Shown here in pieces: positions 1 to 5,439 of a stretch of 10,575 nt of DNA (within the stretch, counting starts at the first letter, position 1; each line of letters opens with the position of its first letter). A program made the position numbers and the translations under genes. The notes under the pieces are model-generated. The model had not been told where the DNA came from and searched no databases. It saw nothing but the letters and a program-made list of their open reading frames with translations. This DNA is from Micrococcaceae bacterium UBA6021. Lineage in GTDB: Bacteria > Actinomycetota > Actinomycetes > Actinomycetales > Micrococcaceae. The stretch spans positions 19,658 through 30,232 of the forward strand of contig DIZT01000106.1 in NCBI GenBank assembly GCA_002427975.1, in the 5' to 3' direction.

Positions 1-1
1 C

Positions 2-79
2 TGGAGGAGCAGCGCCGATTTGGACGTGCACACCGGAACGAATGACGTCATCGACCAGTTCACGTTCCAGGGCCCTTGA
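2..79 (+). CDS. C-terminal tail of an unidentified protein (cut by window start)
   Basis: Reading frame 2 is open from the window edge and stops at TGA 77-79, giving 25 residues that end in DQFTFQGP. Most third codon positions are G or C, which matches real coding sequence of this organism and contrasts with the mixed composition that follows. There is too little sequence to assign a family. It is the only sign of a normal gene in the first 800 bases, and any integrase or other mobility gene belonging to this region would have to lie further left. The frame could also be open by chance because it is so short. Confidence 0.4.
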   Translation, partial: WRSSADLDVHTGTNDVIDQFTFQGP

Positions 80-131
80 ACTTGGGTGCTCGAGACATGT
101 CATGTCGCTTCGCATGCGGCAACGCCATGAA

Positions 132-157
132 GGTGGACAAGGCAAAAGTCGTCCACC
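132..157. repeat. Inverted repeat GGTGGAC-N12-GTCCACC
   Basis: Seven-base perfect arms (132-138 and 151-157) are separated by 12 bases. The arms carry the same TGGAC/GTCCA half-site as the two 19-bp palindromes at 294-312 and 777-795, only further apart. It could be a related protein-binding site; a chance occurrence is possible for arms of this length. Confidence 0.4.
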
Positions 158-293
158 AGGAAGCAGCCATCCGGCCACAACACCCGGCACCGACAAAAGG
201 CCCCAACGGGGCCCACGAGGCTGCACTAACTCGAGAGGGCAGAAATGGACAAGGAAGGGGTCACCGATGAGCCACGGCATCATGCGTAGACAG

Positions 294-312
294 GTGTGGA
301 CACTGTCCACAC
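294..312. promoter_or_regulatory. 19-bp palindrome, copy 1 (GTGTGGACACTGTCCACAC)
   Basis: Perfect 9-base arms flank a single central base. The identical 19-mer recurs at 777-795. Each arm also resembles an actinobacterial DnaA box (TTGTCCACA) with one mismatch, so the site could be a dimeric repressor operator, a plasmid- or element-type initiator site, or a pair of inverted DnaA-like boxes. The protein that binds it is not identifiable in this window. Confidence 0.6.
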
Positions 313-485
313 CGCTTTGGACGGGTAAACGGCCCAAGGCCTCACTTCGCGGCGACAGAAAGACGCTAACCCCGGAGAAAAATCTTGAAGAAGTTTCCCT
401 CCGGTCATGTCACCACTGCATCGCCGGGACATGAATGGGTGAAGGGCAACCACGCCCACCGGACCAGGCTAGAAAGGAGGCCCGA

Positions 486-533
486 ATGGCCCCGGATCCC
501 AGCAGGCGGAGGGCCAACCAGCCAGGGCTCTGA
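486..533 (+). CDS. Possible 15-residue leader or decayed gene start
   Basis: ATG at 486 follows AAAGGAGG (473-480) by five bases, one of the best Shine-Dalgarno sequences in the window. The frame encodes 15 residues (MAPDPSRRR...) and ends at TGA 531-533. No family is recognised. The strong ribosome site with so short a frame suggests either a translated leader peptide or the surviving 5' end of a gene whose body was lost; a chance purine-rich run is the null explanation. Confidence 0.25.
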   Translation: MAPDPSRRRANQPGL

Positions 534-628
534 ACCCGCCACCCACATAACTTCATCGGACACCGCGGCGTCAGGCACCTCCCGCGGCCAGCGTCAGAGG
601 GACGCGCGGAGGGTCAATGTGCACACAT

Positions 629-657
629 TAAAGGCAAAACCCCCTCTGACGAGGGGG
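629..657 (-). terminator. Rho-independent terminator, minus strand
   Basis: Read on the minus strand, CCCCCTC, a GTCA loop, and GAGGGGG form a perfect 7-bp GC-rich stem (657-640) followed by TTTTGCCTTT. It lies just downstream of the tRNA-3'-end-like fragment at 664-683, the position expected for the original terminator of a tRNA gene. It would also end a transcript carrying the small ORF at 825-986. Confidence 0.6.
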
Positions 658-663
658 AATACG

Positions 664-683
664 TGCCCAAGGTGGGACTCGAA
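664..683 (-). other. 3'-tRNA-like fragment, candidate att scar
   Basis: On the minus strand this reads TTCGAGTCCCACCTTGGGCA, which fits the T-loop (TTCGAGT), the T-stem 3' strand (CCCAC), the acceptor 3' strand (CTTGGGC) and discriminator A of a bacterial tRNA without encoded CCA. The rest of a tRNA is absent: the upstream bases do not pair as a T-stem and no GCCCAAG acceptor 5' strand occurs about 70 bases upstream. Integrative elements often duplicate just this part of a tRNA gene, so it may be the distal attachment site of a present or former element. A chance match or a decayed tRNA is also possible. Confidence 0.45.
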
Positions 684-776
684 ACGGACTCCAGCCCTTG
701 CAAACACTGGGAACTCGCGGAAACATGCGGAATCCGGCCCGATCCGACCGAGGTACGGCCCAGTCCAGGGCCCAAA

Positions 777-795
777 GTGTGGACACTGTCCACAC
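777..795. promoter_or_regulatory. 19-bp palindrome, copy 2 (GTGTGGACACTGTCCACAC)
   Basis: This is identical over 19 bases to the copy at 294-312, 483 bases away. It sits between the small minus-strand ORF (825-986) and the tRNA-like fragment. A perfect duplicate of a perfect palindrome in otherwise unrelated flanks points to a conserved binding site rather than to a duplicated segment. Confidence 0.6.
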
Positions 796-824
796 CCACA
801 ATTCTCCGGTTCAAAGGCCTCGCG

Positions 825-986
825 CTAACTGCCGCACCCCGCATCGGCGGGGTGCGGTCCTTCTTTGCGAAACCAGATTTTGCCCAGCTTGAGGAACTTC
901 TGGGATTTCAGAATCCGAGAACGCCAAGGCGCCACAAAACCGGCACGCGCACGTCCAACCTCCTGGTCAGCTTCACGGATTCTCAT
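825..986 (-). CDS. Small basic hypothetical protein (53 aa)
   Basis: ATG at 986 (minus strand) is preceded by AGGAGGTG (1003-996) at good spacing, close to a perfect anti-16S match, and the frame runs 53 codons to TAG at 827-825. The product begins MRIREADQEV and is rich in Arg and Lys (for example SQKFLKLGKIWFRK at about residues 28-41), with a Gly/Pro-rich tail. No family is recognised; a small DNA-binding or excisionase-like role is only a guess. Codon use is less GC-biased at third positions than in the metabolic genes, as in phage or element genes. The last codons overlap the hairpin at 832-857. It is flanked by the 19-bp palindrome and a minus-strand terminator downstream. Confidence 0.4.
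   Translation of the reverse strand: MRIREADQEVGRARAGFVAPWRSRILKSQKFLKLGKIWFRKEGPHPADAGCGS
832..866 (+). terminator. Strong hairpin, likely plus-strand terminator
   Basis: CCGCACCCCGC (832-842), an ATCG loop, and GCGGGGTGCGG (847-857) make a perfect 11-bp stem, followed on the plus strand by TCCTTCTTT. There is no T-run on the minus side. No clear plus-strand gene precedes it, so it may end a transcript from the unexplained region to the left or insulate the element boundary. Confidence 0.5.
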
Positions 987-994
987 AACCGAAT

Positions 995-1388
995 TCACCT
1001 CCTATCTGTCATCTCATGTCCCACCCGAAAAAGACCCACATGACCAGCCACGAATTTTGCTACCCATGACGAGCTGAATGGCAATCGTTCCCGCGCTGAG
1101 GCCCGCCGAACCCCATCCGCGGCGGCACCCACAACGAGATCAAGTGCCGCATCGGTACTGAAGTCATGTCGGTAGCCGTCGATCCAGAGCATCAGGATCA
1201 TCAGGTCCACGCGTGTGCTGGTTACCATCGATCAGCGCCCGTAACCGAGCCACCGAATCCATCAAGGCCAATGCCTTCATCGACGGCTCCCGATGGACAC
1301 CCGCGCCCAAGGCCGACGCTGCCAGCCGGACCAACGATGAGGCCAGAATCCCCACGTCAGGCATGTGGAGCCGCTTGCCGGGCATGTG
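995..1388 (-). pseudogene. doc: Broken Doc-type (Fic/DOC) toxin gene
   Basis: Two minus-strand frames together resemble the death-on-curing toxin family. The first (about 1388-1209) has DVGILASSLVRLAASALGAG and LMDSVARLRALIDGN. The second (about 1216-1080) has MILMLWIDGYRHDFSTDAA, the usual Doc C-terminal helix and tail. The frame switches near 1209-1216, so at least one single-base indel separates them. The Fic motif, normally HxFxxGNKR-like, reads RALIDGNQH here: the histidine and the Lys-Arg pair are gone. The N-terminal 30 or so residues and any Phd partner immediately upstream are missing. In the living family, Doc phosphorylates EF-Tu. This copy cannot be active and sits directly downstream of an intact RelE-type pair. 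Recognisable similarity fades below about 1080 although the frame runs to 995. Confidence 0.7.
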
Positions 1389-1422
1389 GTTGGCCGGTAG
1401 CGGATTTTTCGTCGTCTTACGG

Positions 1423-1716
1423 CTATCGGGGTTTGTAGACGTCGGAGCGGTGTTCAATGCGGTGGACGTACAAAGTGTGCGCTTCGATATCGAGGGTGAA
1501 GAGCACCCGATAGTTACCTCGTCGTGCCGTGCGTAGACCGAGCAACTCGTTGGTCAATGGTTTGCTCAGCCGACAGGGGTTGTCAGCCAGTACGCCAGTG
1601 ACGAACTCGACGATCGCGGTGGCCGCCTTCTCCGGCAGCCGCCGAAAGCCCTTTAGGGCGGGGCTGGTGACCTGAACCTGCCACGGCGAGTGGTCGGCGG
1701 ATTGTGCTTCACTCAC
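1423..1716 (-). CDS. RelE/ParE-family toxin (mRNA interferase-like)
   Basis: This 97-residue protein is probably a ribosome-dependent mRNA endonuclease that halts translation when released from its antitoxin. The RelE fold is visible as WQVQVTSPALKGFRRLPEK (residues 12-30), FVTGVLADNP (38-47), LSKPL and ELLGLRTARRGNYRVLF (57-73), then VHRIEHRSDVY (84-94). The basic residues of the RTARRGNYR strand and the C-terminal HR..VY motif are those usually involved in RNA binding and cleavage. The start is GTG at 1716, overlapping the antitoxin stop by four bases (GTGA), so the two are translationally coupled, antitoxin first. Length and motifs are complete and I see no lesion. ParE-type gyrase poisoning is an alternative, but the RelE-like C-terminus makes an RNase more likely. 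Confidence 0.87.
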   Translation of the reverse strand: MSEAQSADHSPWQVQVTSPALKGFRRLPEKAATAIVEFVTGVLADNPCRLSKPLTNELLGLRTARRGNYRVLFTLDIEAHTLYVHRIEHRSDVYKPR

Positions 1717-1988
1717 CGTGGCGGCAGCCCGAACTCGCGACGGAGTTCATCGCCGCTGGTCGTGTTGCCTTCCGCAATATCGCGTTTGGCTTCGTCCAGG
1801 TCTTCGAGGATGCGCGGTTGGGAGAGCCAATGGATCGTTTCCTGCAGGGATTCCAGGTCGTCGGCGGACATCAGCACGGCTGACGGATGTCCGTGCCGGG
1901 TGATCTGGATGATCTCGTGGGTCCTGTCCGCTTCCTCCACGAGTGCGGAGAGTTTGTCCTTGGCTTCACTGAGGGGTACCGTTCTCAT
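1713..1988 (-). CDS. Phd/YefM (RelB-like) antitoxin, leaderless start
   Basis: This 91-residue antitoxin partners the RelE-type toxin that follows with a 4-bp overlap. The N-terminal Phd/YefM DNA-binding fold is clear: MRTVPLSEAKDKLSALVEEA (1-20), then ITRHGHPSAVLMSADDLESL with the typical R-G-x-P-x-A-V-L-x-S strand. The acidic C-terminal helix (EDLDEAKRDIAEG) would wrap the toxin. I chose ATG at 1988 rather than TTG at 1994. There is no Shine-Dalgarno, but a perfect TATAAT at 2000-1995 ends seven bases before the A of this ATG, so transcription should begin on the start codon itself. Leaderless antitoxin mRNAs are common in actinobacteria. It probably represses its own promoter through the TAGCC repeats just upstream. 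Confidence 0.88.
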   Translation of the reverse strand: MRTVPLSEAKDKLSALVEEADRTHEIIQITRHGHPSAVLMSADDLESLQETIHWLSQPRILEDLDEAKRDIAEGNTTSGDELRREFGLPPR

Positions 1989-1994
1989 AGACAA

Positions 1995-2038
1995 ATTATA
2001 GCCCGAATTTCGGCTAGTCAGTAGCCTAAATTCTAGCC
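1995..2038 (-). promoter_or_regulatory. Antitoxin-toxin promoter and operator repeats
   Basis: On the minus strand the -10 hexamer is TATAAT (2000-1995); the -35 region at 17 bp (TACTGA, 2023-2018) is a poor match. The half-site TAGCC occurs on the plus strand at 1999-2003, 2022-2026 and 2034-2038 and inverted (GGCTA) at 2012-2016. GGCTA-N5-TAGCC (2012-2026) covers the -35 and TAGCC-N8-GGCTA (1999-2016) overlaps the -10. This arrangement suits autorepression by an antitoxin-toxin complex. The stretch from here to the gene at 2255 is AT-rich, then featureless. Confidence 0.65.
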
Positions 2039-2254
2039 AATAATTGACCTACGTGAAGTAGTAATATGAATCGGACGCGCCATGGCCCGCCGAGGCCTGG
2101 CCTGTGGATCAAGATGGTCGGTCCAGCAGCGGCGCTATGCCCGGATCGATCACCAGCGCATAATCGCGGCGGCAAGTGTGAGGACTATGTATTCCGTCAG
2201 CTAGACGGCGAAAACCACACCCGGGGGCGGCACCGGGCGCGGAACGTCAACTGA

Positions 2255-2719
2255 TCAGTACTCGCCCTTGATCACGAAGTAAGAGCCGCGGATAACGCCT
2301 GCCAGCTTTGATTTCTGGCGGGCGAACTTGAAACGTGATGCCAGTTCCTCTGGAATGTCCATGCCTTCGGCCAGTTTGAATCCGACCGCTCGCTTCCCGC
2401 CGTCCTCGATGCTGTACATGACGTTAATCGACAGCCCCGACTCGTAGAACACGTAATCCATCCGCAAACCGTCGACTTCGAAGGCGGTTGCTTCGAGCGG
2501 GCGGGAGCCGATGACGATGTCGCGCTCGTCCCTTAGGATGCGGCTCACCCGGTCGCCCACCTCCGGAACCTCGCTTGCAGGGCTGACGGTGAAGACGTGG
2601 TCGTACTTGTTGCGGTAGTAGCGCCCCTCGTTGGCGCGCAACCCAGCGAGCGACTCGGCGACCGGAGACGATTCCAGGCCGACAGTAGAAACGTTCTCGA
2701 AGTCAACAACGTACGGCAT
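2255..2719 (-). CDS. Conserved-looking hypothetical protein (154 aa)
   Basis: The start is ATG at 2719, preceded by AGGAGG (2729-2724) four bases upstream. A longer frame from 2749 exists, but the internal ATG has by far the better ribosome site. The protein begins MPYVVDFENVSTVGLESSPV, is soluble (no signal peptide or membrane segment), has no cysteine, and mixes strand-like stretches (MDYVFYESGLSINVMYSIED) with a basic helix (ASRFKFARQKSKLAGVI) near the C-terminus. I do not recognise the family. It is intact, GC3-biased and lies alone between a toxin-antitoxin module and pseudogenes, which is where accessory or defence genes are often found; that is context, not a function. A small inverted repeat, GTTGG-A-CCAAC (2740-2750), lies just upstream and may be an operator. 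Confidence 0.75.
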   Translation of the reverse strand: MPYVVDFENVSTVGLESSPVAESLAGLRANEGRYYRNKYDHVFTVSPASEVPEVGDRVSRILRDERDIVIGSRPLEATAFEVDGLRMDYVFYESGLSINVMYSIEDGGKRAVGFKLAEGMDIPEELASRFKFARQKSKLAGVIRGSYFVIKGEY

Positions 2720-2846
2720 GCGTCCTCCTGATTGGATGTGTTGGACCAACGATAACGTGACGACATGCTTTCGCCGACGTCCGAGCGCTCGTGGGCCGCC
2801 CTCGGCCCTCAGCGACCCGACGAAAGGTCCATTATCGGCATGAACA

Positions 2847-3818
2847 CTAAGGCCAGGAGTGTGCCGGGAAAGGGCAAACAGCCTGATCGAGTTCTGAGGA
2901 GTCTTCCAGAACTCGCGACACCTCAGCCGTACGGGAGATCGCTTTCCCTGTCAGGTCCGTCCCGCTTATGCCGGTGGGGAAACCGAGATAGTTCTCGATT
3001 CGCGAACTTGCCGCAGCTTGTCCGCCAGGACCGACCATGTCCAGCAGGACAGTTGCGAGCCCCTCAGATGCGCCGGAGACAGCCTCGGCAAGTCCCGCCG
3101 GGCCTGCGCCAATCATTGCCAGATCCACCTTTTGGTTGGCCGCTCGACGGTATGAGAGTCCGAGTTCGCGGGCCATGACCTCTGCGGTCGCGCGCCGCAT
3201 CACCTTGCCGGGAGTGATGATGACCAGGAGGTCCCCGGTCTCGACCTGCTCGGCCCGCATGAGCGCCTGCCCGGCAACGGAATCGGCCTCAAAATAGAGA
3301 TGGGTAAGTTGCAATCGCGCCGCGAATGTCCGGAGTTCCAGTGAAGCTGCCGAGAGGCGACTCCCCACGATTTCGACGACACGGGCAGCTGAGTTGTTGC
3401 GAAGGAGTTCTCTCCGAGCTAGAAAGGCGCGCAACAGAATATCGGAAAAGCTCCGCGTCCTCAGCCATCAGCCGACGAAACTGGGCCGCTGGAATCCTAT
3501 GAATTCGTCCCGCTTGCACGACCACCCCCGTGAGGTACACGGCTTGACCGGTGAGCAAGCTCAACTCACCGATGAACGGCCCGGGCCATGGCTGACCACG
3601 TCCTCCTCGGGTGCATCGTGGGTGGCGGCCCGAATCAGATCCACCGCTCCCCGCTCAACGACGATGAGATCGTATGTTTCGTCGCCTGCCCGGAATACGG
3701 TGTCGCCGACGGCAACGTTTTGCGCGACGGCATAACTTCAGAGGCGTCTGATCTGCTCGGCAGAAAGAACCGGGAAGGCGACGCTTGCATCCGCGTCGGC
3801 GGGGCCTTCTTTAGGCAT
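2847..3818 (-). pseudogene. Broken cNMP-binding/thioredoxin-reductase-like fusion
   Basis: Pieces in three frames follow the order of a known actinobacterial fusion: a cyclic-nucleotide-binding domain, a thioredoxin-like spacer, then an FAD/NAD(P) oxidoreductase. ATG at 3818 begins MPKEGPADAD; TGA 3740-3738 interrupts it after EQIRRL. The frame resumes with VAVGDTVFRAGDETYDLIVV, shifts near 3577-3587, and continues SLLTGQAVYLTGVVVQAGRI...RLMAEDAEL. It shifts again at an AAAA run (3446-3449) into SDILLRAFLARRELL, the thioredoxin-like part with VVEIVGSR and LLVIITPG, and the FAD-binding GAGPAG and GPGGQAAASSRIENYLGFP. Similarity ends near 2934, after GTDLTGKAIS, so the NADPH domain and the C-terminal half are missing (the family is normally about 550 residues). 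It cannot make an active reductase. Confidence 0.85.
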
Positions 3819-3877
3819 CGGAATCCATTCCCAGTGATGGGGCTCGGCCGATCCCCCGCGGACCGGGGAAACGACCG

Positions 3878-4111
3878 CTAACGCTCGTGTGGCGGAGGCT
3901 CGACGTCGAGAACGGTTAGCAGGTCACCGAGCTTCAGGTCGAGAGATGCTCCGACCTTCGTAATATCAGGGGTGTCAAAGCTTGCCAACGCCGGACTAGG
4001 CCGGTCGATCGAAAACACTGCTGTTCCGCTCTCGCTCTCATAGATCTCCACGCGAAGCGGCACATATTGCATGACGCCAGGATCGTGCTGGTACATCGTC
4101 TCGGCGATCAC
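3878..4111 (-). pseudogene. DUF302 protein, C-terminal fragment
   Basis: The minus-strand frame ends at 3878 and resembles the second half of DUF302 proteins: VIAETMYQHDPGVMQYVPLRVEIYE, then FSIDRPSPALASF, DITKVGASLDLKLGDLL. Family members are usually 130-170 residues and carry an N-terminal half that is absent here. Upstream of about 4111 the frame becomes a Gly/Ala-rich run that is the antisense of the TDT-exporter fragment, so the gene is cut at that junction. No ribosome site precedes any start. DUF302 has no firmly established reaction. A shorter functional version is possible but unlikely given the neighbouring debris. Confidence 0.6.
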
Positions 4112-4154
4112 ATGAGCCGCTCCTTCGCCCGCTGCCCCGTCGCCTGCCGCGCCC

Positions 4155-4304
4155 TTGGGCATGCTGCCGCTGAATCTGTTCGGTGTTCCACTGGGCGTGG
4201 CTGCGCGGCCTGCGGCCCAAAGGAGCCTTCCGCGCAGACCTTCAACACCAGATAGCCGGCCCGTTCGCCTCCTTCATTCCGCTGATCGGGATCCTGCTCT
4301 CAGC
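4155..4304 (+). pseudogene. TDT (TehA-like) exporter fragment with internal deletion
   Basis: The plus strand reads LGMLPLNLFGVPLGVA in one frame, the usual start of tellurite-resistance/dicarboxylate (TDT) family exporters. It then passes in another frame directly to WAWLRGLRPKGAFRADLQHQIAGPFASFIPLIGILLSA, which in the family comes some 35-40 residues later, after the first membrane helices. So an internal segment is missing and the frame is shifted near 4195. The rest of the ten-helix exporter is gone: at about 4304 the sequence turns into a MarR regulator tail. The call rests on motif resemblance (PLNLFG, GPFASFIP). Confidence 0.6.
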
Positions 4305-4481
4305 CCACGGCCGCACCACCTTGATCGAGCTCGCTACGGAGGGCCGCGCCCTGGCCAAACGGGCGACGGCGGTGCTGAACTCCGAGGTCTTCGCCAGTCG
4401 GGCTGCGGGGACAAGGACGTGGACCAGCTGATCCCGATCTTGGGTACCTTCCGCCAGAACGCCGGGGATTTCAGCGATTAG
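4305..4481 (+). pseudogene. MarR-family regulator, C-terminal fragment
   Basis: After the exporter fragment the same frame continues GRTTLIELATEGRALAKRATAVLNSEVFA, matching the end of the winged helix and the start of the dimerisation helix in MarR repressors (the DRRxxLIELTxEGRAL pattern). A one-base loss in the G-run at about 4407-4410 moves the remainder, DKDVDQLIPILGTFRQNAGDF, into a second frame ending at TAG 4479-4481. The N-terminal two thirds, including the recognition helix, are missing, so it cannot bind DNA. The two pieces fused at about 4304 belong to unrelated families, which implies a deletion between a formerly neighbouring exporter and its regulator. Confidence 0.75.
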
Positions 4482-4490
4482 CGGGCCGGC

Positions 4491-5432
4491 TCAGCCTCCG
4501 ACGCCGGCAGGGACGGGCCTGCGGTCGAGATGGATTCCGGCGATCATGCATCGGACAGACCCTCCGGCCAGTTCGATCGTGGGAACGTCGACGGGCAGCA
4601 GGGTGCAGCTTCTTTCGATGATGGCCTTCTGTTCCGCCGTCAGGGTTCCCAGGGCCCGCCGGGACAGTGCCAGCACGCGGCCTTCTGTGCCTTGGAGCTC
4701 GATCGCGTTGCCTGCGAAATTGCGGATCTGGTGGGCGTTCAGCTCGATCACCGTCCGCCCTCCGCCAGAAAGCCGTTGCATCACCTCACGCCGGCGCTCC
4801 GCCGACGGGATCAGGTCCAGTCCGACCATCGCGAAGTCCGTCGCCACAGACATCATCACATTCGTGTGATAGACGGCGGTGCCATCTGCGTCGATCGCAT
4901 CGAACAGCATGGGCTCATAGCCGAAGTTGGTACAGAACCGCTCAAGTGCCACGGGATCGGCCCGGCGAGAACGTGCGGCATAGGCCACACGGCCGCCGTG
5001 GTCCAGGACCATGGCTCCCGTTCCCTCCAGGAACACCCGGTCCATTTCGAGCCCGGAGTAATCGATGACGTCCTGCACCCGGTAGTGGGTCTTGAGGAAG
5101 TCCAGGATGTCGCTGCGGCGTTCGTGGCGGCGGTTGGGGGCATACATCGGGAATATCCCGATGTGGCCGCCCGCATGGGTGGAGAGCCAGTTGTTGGGAA
5201 ACACGCTGTCGGGGCGGGTCTCGTCATAGTCCTCGAACAGGTGTACGGTGACGCCGGCGCTCGCCAGCGCCTCGGCCAGCCCTGTCACCTCATCACGGGC
5301 TGCAGCGGCCAGCGATTGCCGGTCCGCGGCGTGAGCCGGCATCTGGAAGGCATTGTCCACTGCCGTCGCCGGATTGGGCATGAAGGTGCGCGGCCTGACG
5401 AGGACGACGGCGGAGGGTGCTTGAACGGACAT
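4491..5432 (-). CDS. ctlX: CtlX-type citrulline hydrolase (pentein/amidinotransferase fold)
   Basis: The 313-residue enzyme belongs to the guanidino-group-modifying (pentein) superfamily with arginine deiminases and dimethylargininases; CtlX members hydrolyse citrulline to ornithine, ammonia and CO2. Visible motifs are FPNNWLSTHAGGHIGIFPMY (78-97), EGTGAMVLDH (136-145), the catalytic histidine in YHTNV (His189) and the nucleophile Cys295 in SVRCMIAGIHL. I chose ATG 5432 because the frame upstream, to 5621, is only the antisense-overlapping part of ocd, and homologous sequence begins at SAVVLVRPRTFMPNP. It lies 7 bases after the ocd stop with only a weak ribosome site, so the two are probably co-translated. 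Its product is the substrate of ocd. Dimethylarginine hydrolysis is an alternative specificity. The gene is complete with no lesion. Confidence 0.88.
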   Translation of the reverse strand: MSVQAPSAVVLVRPRTFMPNPATAVDNAFQMPAHAADRQSLAAAARDEVTGLAEALASAGVTVHLFEDYDETRPDSVFPNNWLSTHAGGHIGIFPMYAPNRRHERRSDILDFLKTHYRVQDVIDYSGLEMDRVFLEGTGAMVLDHGGRVAYAARSRRADPVALERFCTNFGYEPMLFDAIDADGTAVYHTNVMMSVATDFAMVGLDLIPSAERRREVMQRLSGGGRTVIELNAHQIRNFAGNAIELQGTEGRVLALSRRALGTLTAEQKAIIERSCTLLPVDVPTIELAGGSVRCMIAGIHLDRRPVPAGVGG

Positions 5433-5439
5433 CGCAGAC

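Larger units (their letters stand above)
80..824. other. Long stretch without a conventional gene
   Basis: About 745 bases contain no convincing long coding frame on either strand: the open frames overlap each other, lack ribosome sites and have no recognisable domains. What it does contain is listed separately: three inverted repeats built on GTGGAC/GTCCAC half-sites, a 15-codon ORF with a strong Shine-Dalgarno, a minus-strand terminator and a 3'-tRNA-like fragment. A weak minus-strand hairpin followed by TTTT also lies at 195-213. The mix resembles the control or attachment region of a mobile element, but no mobility protein is visible here. Confidence 0.5.

Noticed and set aside
664..740. 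Complete tRNA gene on the minus strand
   Set aside because: The T-stem 5' strand does not pair with CCCAC, and no GCCCAAG acceptor 5' strand or anticodon arm is found upstream; only the 3' third is tRNA-like.
910..983. AGAATCCG/CGGATTCT inverted repeat with a 58-base spacer
   Set aside because: Eight-base arms this far apart inside a short ORF are expected by chance and have no supporting context.
2066..2254. 62-codon plus-strand frame between the TA module and the orphan gene
   Set aside because: No ribosome site, poor codon bias and no motifs; no acceptable -35/-10 pair precedes it (the TTGACC and TAATAT there are only 12 bases apart).
3588..3881. 97-codon plus-strand frame
   Set aside because: It is the complement of the cNMP-binding domain of the pseudogene, whose minus-strand translation is clearly the meaningful one.
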